DNA of 6,171 bases from an uncultured Desulfovibrio sp. (lineage in GTDB: Bacteria; Desulfobacterota; Desulfovibrionia; Desulfovibrionales; Desulfovibrionaceae), in assembly GCA_945871415.1 (NCBI GenBank), contig CAMBWG010000143.1:1-6171 (forward strand), read 5' to 3'. Made by a program: the position numbers and the translations under genes. The notes under the pieces are model-generated. The model had not been told where the DNA came from and ran no database searches. It saw only the letters and a list, made by a program, of their open reading frames with translations. Shown here piece after piece: positions 1 through 3,834 of this stretch. How positions within the stretch are numbered: position 1 is the stretch's first letter; the number at the start of each line of letters is the position of its first letter.

Positions 1-30
1 TTCACCTTTTTCAAAATTGAAAGGCTCTAA
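1..30 (+). repeat. Right end of a dispersed palindromic repeat (window-edge copy)
   Basis: The first 29 bases match the right end of the fuller copy at 1111-1139 with only a few differences. Shared features are TTCACCTTTTTCAAA, then TTGAAA, then a GCTC core. The TTCA/TGAA and CTTT/AAAA arms form the same small hairpin as in the other copy. The copy ends in GCTCTA, the reverse complement of the TAGAGC that begins the copies at 1014 and 3340. The rest of this copy lies outside the window. Confidence 0.7.
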
Positions 31-33
31 AGG

Positions 34-77
34 CAAGGCGCGCGGGGCGAGGCAGCCGGATCGCCCCGCGCGCCTTG
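34..77. repeat. Perfect 17-bp GC-rich inverted repeat
   Basis: Bases 34-50 (CAAGGCGCGCGGGGCGA) are exactly complementary to 61-77, around a 10-base loop. This gives a very stable stem-loop just after the repeat tail. No T run follows directly on either strand; the nearest is TTTTCTT about 17 bases downstream on the + strand. It is therefore not a textbook intrinsic terminator, although it could end transcription of a gene left of the window or stabilise its mRNA end. Confidence 0.75.
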
Positions 78-258
78 TCGCCGGACAGCGCCCGTTTTCT
101 TCCCGAGACCTTGAGCTGCGAAAAAATTCAGCTTTTCACGGACGGCACGCGCCGGGCTTCCCCCAGCGGACATCCCGCCAGGAAAAATCACCCTTTCACT
201 TGAAAAAATATCAATAAAATCTAGAAGATAAAAAACGCAAAAACGCAATGCGGAAGTC
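78..258. other. Non-coding intergenic stretch with AT-rich tract
   Basis: No reading frame here has a ribosome-binding site and plausible protein. Bases 200-240 are strongly A/T-rich with several A runs, unlike the GC-rich surroundings. They lie about 20 bp upstream of the TTGACA at 259. This placement resembles an UP-element or curved DNA region feeding a promoter, which is an inference only. Confidence 0.4.
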
Positions 259-287
259 TTGACAACACGCCTCCGGGGGGCTAGGCA
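259..287 (+). promoter_or_regulatory. Possible sigma-70 promoter upstream of the lipoprotein gene
   Basis: A perfect -35 hexamer TTGACA (259-264) is followed after 17 bp by TAGGCA (282-287), which shares only the leading TA with the -10 consensus. The AT-rich tract 200-240 lies just upstream. If used, it would give a leader of about 235 nt carrying the repeat at 317-399. The -35 is convincing and the -10 is weak. Confidence 0.4.
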
Positions 288-316
288 ATGGCAATCAGGG
301 CGGCTGCGGCCCCTGA

Positions 317-399
317 AGCATTTTCAGTTTGAAACGCGGTGCGTTTCAAACCATACGGCCGGTCGTTTCGCGGAAAAAGCGTATTTTTCCGCTTACTTT
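317..399 (+). repeat. Dispersed palindromic repeat, copy with intact left end
   Basis: The left end, AGCATTTTCAGTTTGAAACG and one further C (317-337), matches 3343-3363 exactly. It is followed by an 11-bp hairpin (327-337 with 341-351, loop GGT). Bases 344-381 match 1022-1059 at 37 of 38 positions. A second hairpin pairs GCGGAAAAA (370-378) with TTTTTCCGC (384-392). Downstream, similarity to the other copy fades apart from a small GC hairpin (413-417 with 422-426) at the equivalent place. The right-end module seen at 1107-1142 is not recognisable here, so the copy appears truncated or diverged. Confidence 0.8.
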
Positions 400-527
400 T
401 GTCCGGACGGCAGCGTCACGCGACGCGCCCCGGCATCCGTTGCTGTTCAAGGGCATCCGGCCCCGCTTTTCTGCAAATTCGTTTTCCCTCTTTCTTGAGG
501 GATTGCACAAACACAAAGGAAAATTTC
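400..527 (+). other. Non-coding leader before the lipoprotein gene
   Basis: This stretch has no convincing coding sequence. It holds a GC hairpin (413-426), and the last 20 bases are A-rich and contain the ribosome-binding site AGGA at 517-520, seven bases before the ATG at 528. I found no good promoter within it. Confidence 0.4.
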
Positions 528-1016
528 ATGAAAAAGACACTGGCTTGCGTCATGGTTCTTGGTCTTGGCCTGAGCGGCTGCTCTCTCTTCGGTTCCGATG
601 AAAGCACCGACAAGATGGATGCGGCGCAGGCGCCCGCCGCCGAGACCAGCACCCAGGAGGCCGCCGGCAACGCCGCCCAGCCCGGCGACAAGATTCAGGC
701 CGATCTCGAAGCCACCGGCCGCCAGCTGGTGGCTCAGGCCGCCCGCAACGTGCAGCCTTCCAAGAGCGCCAAACTGGTGCGCAAAATGGGCAGCACCTAC
801 GTGGCCACCTATACCGAAGTGGACACCAACAGCATGACCACCAATGTCAACGTCAGCCCCACCGGCAACTATGTGGGCTTTGTCCGCTATCAGGAAGTCG
901 TCTACGAATGCCGCGGCAAGAGCAAGTCCGCCGCCCTGTCCGCTCCCTGCGAAGCCGTCAAGACCCGCCGCGTCAACGAAATGCTCAGCCACAACGGCAA
1001 GAAGTGGCTCTACTAG
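528..1016 (+). CDS. Small secreted lipoprotein of unknown function
   Basis: The 162-residue protein starts with a lipoprotein signal: basic MKK, a hydrophobic stretch (residues 5-15) and the lipobox LSGC with the acylated cysteine at 18. Ser19 follows, which by the Escherichia coli Lol rule would favour the outer membrane. Residues 22-60 form a low-complexity Ala/Glu/Asp/Gln linker. The remaining part (about 61-162) looks like a small folded domain with a beta-type stretch STYVATYTEVDT and the pair Cys128/Cys141, which could form a disulfide. The frame is open upstream to 339, but the ATG at 528 is chosen because it has AGGA at 517-520 and puts the signal peptide at the N-terminus. The gene is transcribed alone, bracketed by copies of a dispersed repeat, and its TAG stop overlaps the downstream copy. 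I do not recognise the C-terminal domain and assign no function. The lipoprotein call is firm. Confidence 0.88.
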   Translation: MKKTLACVMVLGLGLSGCSLFGSDESTDKMDAAQAPAAETSTQEAAGNAAQPGDKIQADLEATGRQLVAQAARNVQPSKSAKLVRKMGSTYVATYTEVDTNSMTTNVNVSPTGNYVGFVRYQEVVYECRGKSKSAALSAPCEAVKTRRVNEMLSHNGKKWLY

Positions 1017-1142
1017 AGCCATTTCAAACCATACGGCCTGTCGTTTCGCGGAAAAAGCGCGGTTTTTCCGCGCACTTTGAGCCGGGCGGCGCTGTGCCGC
1101 CGCCTCGCGTTTCACCTTTTTCAAAGTTGAAACGCTCCAGAG
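1014..1142 (+). repeat. Dispersed palindromic repeat, longest copy
   Basis: The copy begins with TAGAGC, whose TAG is the stop codon of the lipoprotein gene. Next comes the conserved core 1022-1059 (37 of 38 identical to 344-381). Three hairpins follow: CGCGGAAAAA/TTTTTCCGCG (1047-1056 with 1063-1072), GGCGGC/GCCGCC (1085-1090 with 1096-1101), and a terminal stem GCGTTTCA/TGAAACGC (1107-1114 with 1128-1135) extended inward by CTTT/AAAG. It ends CTCCAGAG, which resembles an inverted form of the start. Compared with the copy at 317, the left AGCATTTTCAGTTTGAAACG segment is missing. The short size, structured arms and lack of coding potential resemble REP/BIME or MITE-type elements; that class assignment is an inference. 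Confidence 0.8.
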
Positions 1143-1243
1143 CTTTTTCAGCCGGCGAAACAAGCCGGACGCCCAGCCCGCTTCCCCCGCGGCAACCGTC
1201 CCCCGGTATGTGCGCGCCCCGGCCTGTACGCAAGTCCTTCCAT
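1143..1243 (+). other. Non-coding stretch between repeat and terminator
   Basis: This stretch has no reading frame with supporting signals. A small stem CCGGC/GCCGG (1152-1156 with 1164-1168) is the only visible structure. It is most simply the 3' untranslated region of the lipoprotein mRNA leading into the terminator at 1244. A separate small RNA ending at that terminator cannot be excluded, but I see no promoter for one. Confidence 0.35.
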
Positions 1244-1283
1244 CAGCAAACGTCCGCTCCCCCGGCGGACGTTTGCTGTTTTT
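1244..1283 (+). terminator. Rho-independent terminator
   Basis: CAGCAAACGTCCGC (1244-1257) pairs perfectly with 1265-1278, a 14-bp stem with a 7-base loop (1258-1264). TTTTT (1279-1283) follows at once. No T run follows on the other strand, so it acts on + strand transcription. It most likely ends the lipoprotein transcript, about 230 nt after the stop codon, and isolates it from the next cluster. Confidence 0.92.
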
Positions 1284-1349
1284 ATCCGCCCGAGTGGCAG
1301 TGACAGCCCCGTCATGGCGCGCCGTTCGGGCTTTTCACGTCCCCAAGGC

Positions 1350-1378
1350 TTGCCAACGAACGCGTCACAAGCTATGCT
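1350..1378 (+). promoter_or_regulatory. Sigma-70-type promoter for the three-gene cluster
   Basis: TTGCCA (1350-1355, five of six to consensus) is followed after 17 bp by TATGCT (1373-1378, four of six). An overlapping alternative is an extended -10, TG at 1378-1379 with TAGAAT (1381-1386), which lacks a good -35. Either would start transcription about 70 bases before the gene at 1459. An inverted repeat GCTGAT/ATCAGC (1376-1381 with 1385-1390) overlaps the -10 and could be an operator, but this is speculative. Confidence 0.6.
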
Positions 1379-1403
1379 GATAGAATCAGCTTGTCGCCGA
1401 CGC

Positions 1404-1446
1404 CGCGCGCCTGTGGAGGCCTGCGGACAGGCGGCGAATATTTTTT
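1404..1446 (+). terminator. Leader hairpin with T run, possible attenuator
   Basis: GCCTGT (1409-1414) pairs with ACAGGC (1427-1432). The stem extends outward through 1408/1433 and, past a bulge at 1407, through 1404-1406 with 1434-1436. TTTTTT (1441-1446) follows after AATA, and the ribosome-binding site GAGGA (1448-1452) comes right after. Bases 1419-1423 repeat GCCTG and give a competing small hairpin with 1428-1432, so two mutually exclusive folds exist. The AATA spacer makes it a weak terminator at best. Attenuation of the downstream genes is a hypothesis. Confidence 0.35.
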
Positions 1447-1458
1447 CGAGGATCAGCC

Positions 1459-2376
1459 ATGACATGCAGGATCATCCGTTTCCCCGCCTTGCGCGGCCCT
1501 CTGCCGGGCGTCAGGAATCCGTTGTCCGCGCCGTGGGCCATGCGCCTGTGGCCGGGGCTGCCCGCCGCATTCCGCGGGCAGGCCGCGCCGACTGCGGCGC
1601 GCGGCGTCCTGCCTGTGGAAACCGCCGCCCCCTGCGGCCCGTGGTGGCAGCCGCAAAGCTATCCCTGGACGGAAGAACAGGCAGCCGCCTGCCTTGACGA
1701 ACTGCGCCGCATGACTGATGCGGCGCTGGCGGGCTGCCCGGTGGAAAGCCTGAGCGTGGGACAGGCCCGAAGCGCCCGCCTGCATGACGAGGCGCAGGTA
1801 CGCGACGCCTTTGCCCGTGGCGGCGAAGAAGCGGCCCGGGCGGCCGCGGAAGCCGCCGAGCAGGCACGCGAAGCGCAGCAGGCGCAGCGTCTGCTGCTCT
1901 GGTGCTGGCTTCAGGAAGAACGCGTGGCGGAACTGGCCGCTCTGAGCGCCGCCTGCGCGGGCGCCGACGGGGCTCTCGACGCGACCCTCGGTCTGGACAG
2001 CGACGAGGATTTAAGCGCCCTGCCGCCGGAAATGCGCGCCCCGCTGGCTGTGGATGCGGGCCTGCTGCCCGACTGGCGGCGTGTCCTGCACGCGGCGCTG
2101 CCCTTCCTGCCCGAAGACGCGGCCCTGCTGGCCGAAGGTGTCATGGCCGACGATCTGCGCGACGCCCTTGGCGATGCCGTCATGCCCCTGGCCGACGCGA
2201 CTACGGACAACGCGCAGGCCCTGCGCGAGGCCGCGGGCAGCGACGCCGCGCGGCTGGGGCTGCTGCATCAGCCGATCTGGCGTCTGCTGGGTCGTCCGCG
2301 CGCGCTGCAATGCTGCCCGCAATGGTCCCGCGAAGCTGACGTGCTTCTGCTCCTGCCGGAGCCGCATCATGGCTAG
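1459..2376 (+). CDS. Alanine-rich conserved-type hypothetical protein
   Basis: This 305-residue protein is of a type I do not recognise. It is very rich in Ala, Leu, Arg and acidic residues. No transmembrane segment or convincing signal peptide is visible. The N-terminus (1-60) is Pro/Arg-rich and probably disordered, followed by a Trp-rich patch WWQPQSYPW (62-70). Residues about 122-165 form a highly charged Ala-rich helix with coiled-coil character, and the rest looks helical, ending in a Cys-Cys pair (285-286) and a Leu run (296-299). The start at 1459 has GAGGA at 1448-1452, six bases upstream; Met28 (1540) is a weaker alternative. Compositional bias is as expected for coding DNA of high GC, and the end overlaps the next gene by 8 bp, supporting a real gene first in a three-gene operon. 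No catalytic motif is visible, and a role as an adaptor or structural protein would be a guess. Confidence 0.72.
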   Translation: MTCRIIRFPALRGPLPGVRNPLSAPWAMRLWPGLPAAFRGQAAPTAARGVLPVETAAPCGPWWQPQSYPWTEEQAAACLDELRRMTDAALAGCPVESLSVGQARSARLHDEAQVRDAFARGGEEAARAAAEAAEQAREAQQAQRLLLWCWLQEERVAELAALSAACAGADGALDATLGLDSDEDLSALPPEMRAPLAVDAGLLPDWRRVLHAALPFLPEDAALLAEGVMADDLRDALGDAVMPLADATTDNAQALREAAGSDAARLGLLHQPIWRLLGRPRALQCCPQWSREADVLLLLPEPHHG

Positions 2377-3031
2377 TGCCGCCCCCCTGTTCCCCGACGG
2401 TCTGCGCGGCGTGGTCTTTGACTGCGACGGCGTGATCATCAATTCCCGGGATGCCAACAACGCATTTTACAATCGCGTGCTGGCGTACTTCGGGCTGCCC
2501 CCCATGACGCGGGAACAGGAAGCCTATGTCTTCATGGCTACCGGCATGCAGTCGCTCCGCTACATCCTGCCGAAACACCTGCACGGACAAATCGAATATG
2601 TCCTCCGTAATGTAGTCGTCTACGCGCGGGATATTGATCCGCTGCTGCGCCTGCAGCCGGGCCTGCGGGAATTTCTCGACGAACTGAAGGACAAGGGGCT
2701 GCGGCTGGCCGTGCAGACCAACAGAACACGCGCCGGCATGCAAAGGGTTCTGGACATTTTTGATTTGCACTCCTATTTTTATCCAGTAATCACCGCAACA
2801 GACGCCGCCCCCAAACCTTCGCCGGAAGGCGCGCGCCACATTCTCGACATGTGGCATGTCGAGCCGCGGCAGGCGCTCTTCGTGGGCGACAGCCGCCACG
2901 ATCAGGACGCCGCCGGCGCTGCGGGCATGGTCTTTGCGGCCTTCAACGGCGGCGCGCTCCGGGGGGACATCATCGCCGCCGATTATCCCGCGCTGGCCGA
3001 CGCCCTGCGCGAAACGCTGGAGAATCTATGA
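2369..3031 (+). CDS. HAD-superfamily hydrolase, phosphoglycolate phosphatase-like
   Basis: The 220-residue cytoplasmic protein carries all four haloacid dehalogenase motifs: FDCDG with the nucleophile Asp18 and acid/base Asp20; Thr117 in VQTN; Lys149 in APKPSPE; and GDSRHD with Asp174 and Asp178 for magnesium. An insertion of helical cap type lies between motifs I and II (about 26-95), as in subfamily I enzymes such as phosphoglycolate phosphatase, beta-phosphoglucomutase and PpaX pyrophosphatase. Family knowledge predicts hydrolysis of a small phosphorylated metabolite, but substrate cannot be read from the motifs. The ATG at 2369 has GGAG at 2358-2361 and begins 8 bp inside the preceding gene; the frame is open further upstream, but that part lies inside the other gene. 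Its TGA overlaps the start of the YggT gene (ATGA), so the three genes are probably translationally coupled. Confidence 0.9.
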   Translation: MASAAPLFPDGLRGVVFDCDGVIINSRDANNAFYNRVLAYFGLPPMTREQEAYVFMATGMQSLRYILPKHLHGQIEYVLRNVVVYARDIDPLLRLQPGLREFLDELKDKGLRLAVQTNRTRAGMQRVLDIFDLHSYFYPVITATDAAPKPSPEGARHILDMWHVEPRQALFVGDSRHDQDAAGAAGMVFAAFNGGALRGDIIAADYPALADALRETLENL

Positions 3032-3342
3032 TAGTCCTTTCCAACGCCCTGCAGGCAGTGGCCGTCGTCATCAGCGGCCTGCTCTCCCTTTATTTCTGGA
3101 TAGTCATCATCGCAACCGTTCTGACATGGGTGCGGCCCGATCCCTATAATCCCATTGTCCGCGTGCTGCGTCAGCTGACGGAACCGGTCTTCTACCGCGT
3201 CCGCAAATGGCTGCCCTTCACCTATACCAGCGGGCTGGACTTCTCTCCCGTGGTGGTGCTGCTCGCCATCGAGCTTTTCAACCGCATCGTGATCAAGTCC
3301 ATTCTGGAGTATTCCTCCACCATGCGTATTGTTTCCTTCTAG
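3028..3342 (+). CDS. YggT-family integral membrane protein
   Basis: This 104-residue protein has two hydrophobic segments (about 8-34 and 72-94), separated by a conserved loop. The loop contains WVRPDPYNP (34-42), TEPVF (51-55), the basic RVRKWLP and the LDFSPVV (70-76) leading into the second helix. This arrangement is typical of the YggT family (Pfam YGGT), small inner-membrane proteins linked in other bacteria to division-site organisation (YlmG in cyanobacteria and Gram-positives, chloroplast YlmG/CCB3) and to osmotic stress in Escherichia coli. The biochemical function is unknown. The start overlaps the phosphatase stop by 4 bp, with GGAG at 3019-3022. The length fits single-repeat members of the family. 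The stop codon is the first base triplet of a dispersed repeat. Confidence 0.92.
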   Translation: MIVLSNALQAVAVVISGLLSLYFWIVIIATVLTWVRPDPYNPIVRVLRQLTEPVFYRVRKWLPFTYTSGLDFSPVVVLLAIELFNRIVIKSILEYSSTMRIVSF

Positions 3343-3370
3343 AGCATTTTCAGTTTGAAACGCTCCAGAC
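3341..3370 (+). repeat. Dispersed palindromic repeat, short form
   Basis: Bases 3343-3363 match 317-337 exactly. The next bases, TTGAAACGCTCCAGA (3355-3369), match the right end of the longer copy (1127-1141 region). The unit thus looks like left and right ends joined without the middle. GAGC and GCTC at its ends, and TTT/GAAA inside, form an imperfect hairpin. It begins directly on the TAG stop of the YggT gene. It might act as a weak terminator for the cluster, but no T run follows. Confidence 0.75.
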
Positions 3371-3384
3371 GCGGCGACAGCCCC

Positions 3385-3432
3385 GCAGCCTCTCCCGGTA
3401 AAAGTCCGCCGGAAAACGGGAAAGAGGCTTGC
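3385..3432. repeat. Stem-loop after the YggT gene
   Basis: AGCCTCT (3387-3393) pairs with AGAGGCT (3423-3429). The stem continues inward as CCCG (3394-3397) with CGGG (3417-3420), past a two-base AA bulge. A one-base bulge lets GC pairs extend it outward. No T run follows. It may protect the 3' end of the cluster mRNA. Its right arm overlaps the -35 of the promoter candidate at 3429. Confidence 0.45.
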
Positions 3433-3457
3433 AAGGTCGTCCGTTTCAGGGAATGAT
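3429..3457 (+). promoter_or_regulatory. Weak promoter candidate for the DUF465-ilvBN operon
   Basis: TTGCAA (3429-3434, four of six) is followed after 17 bp by AATGAT (3452-3457, four of six). This is the best pair I find in the 241-bp gap before the operon and would give a leader of about 120 nt. The leader carries GC-rich stems (3482-3486 with 3496-3500) and two GGCGCC palindromes (3508-3513, 3546-3551). The match is weak, and read-through from the upstream cluster is an alternative. Confidence 0.3.
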
Positions 3458-3583
3458 AAACACATACCCAAATTTCCGCATGCGGCGGGAAGGTGGCCGC
3501 CCGGAGAGGCGCCATCCCCGGAAACAAAGCCGCGAGGCCCTGTCAGGCGCCCGACGCCCAACATCTAACGTAGGAGATTTCTT

Positions 3584-3811
3584 ATGGATCAGCATGACAT
3601 TGAACTCATTGAAAAGATGCTACCTTCTGATCCGGAGCTGAAATCCCTGTGGGAAGACCACATGCTCTACAGCAAGCAGGTGGAAAAGCTGGAAGGCAAG
3701 AGCTTCCGTACCCCCACGGAAGAACAGACCCTGAAGCAACTCAAGAAACAGAAGCTTGAAGGCAAGACCCAGCTCATGGCCTTGCTCGACAAACATCGCG
3801 CCGCCCAGTAG
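3584..3811 (+). CDS. DUF465/YdcH-like small protein
   Basis: This 75-residue, strongly charged helical protein resembles the DUF465 family (YdcH in Escherichia coli). The family shows a short helical hairpin with a conserved His/Tyr-containing first helix and a Lys-rich second helix. Visible here are the acidic N-terminus, LWEDHMLYSKQVEKLEG (22-38) and the TEEQTLKQLKKQKLEGK region (45-61), then a helix ending DKHRAAQ. No membrane segment, signal or catalytic motif is seen. The start is secure: TAGGAG at 3571-3576 lies seven bases before the ATG. The gene ends 23 bp before ilvB, so the two are very probably co-transcribed. Function of the family is unknown, and no direct role in branched-chain amino acid synthesis can be inferred beyond co-expression. 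Confidence 0.82.
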   Translation: MDQHDIELIEKMLPSDPELKSLWEDHMLYSKQVEKLEGKSFRTPTEEQTLKQLKKQKLEGKTQLMALLDKHRAAQ

Positions 3812-3834
3812 GGGAGGCGCAGGAGTCCGTATAC

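Noticed and set aside
17..498. Short plus- and minus-strand open frames in the first 500 bases
   Set aside because: Their translations are Arg/Pro-rich without domains, lack ribosome-binding sites, and run through inverted repeats and the dispersed repeat.
317..1142. CRISPR array or insertion sequence
   Set aside because: Repeat copies are irregularly spaced, differ in architecture and flank a gene; no transposase or cas gene is present in the window.
447..1163. Long minus-strand open frame opposite the lipoprotein gene
   Set aside because: It is antisense to a well-supported gene, its translation is low-complexity Gly/Ala/Val/His typical of GC-rich shadows, and it runs through repeat DNA.
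2011..2899. Minus-strand open frames opposite the Ala-rich and HAD genes
   Set aside because: They overlap genes with better start signals and, for the HAD gene, complete catalytic motifs; no domain is visible in the antisense frames.
3484..3504. T-box-like AAGGTGGCCGCC motif before the ilv operon
   Set aside because: It vaguely resembles the T-box core, but the ACC part is missing, there is no specifier stem I of adequate length, and the predicted leader is only about 120 nt.
3453..3583. Leader peptide for ilv attenuation starting at the ATG at 3453
   Set aside because: There is no ribosome-binding site at proper spacing, no run of Val, Leu or Ile codons, and no terminator hairpin with T run before the DUF465 gene.
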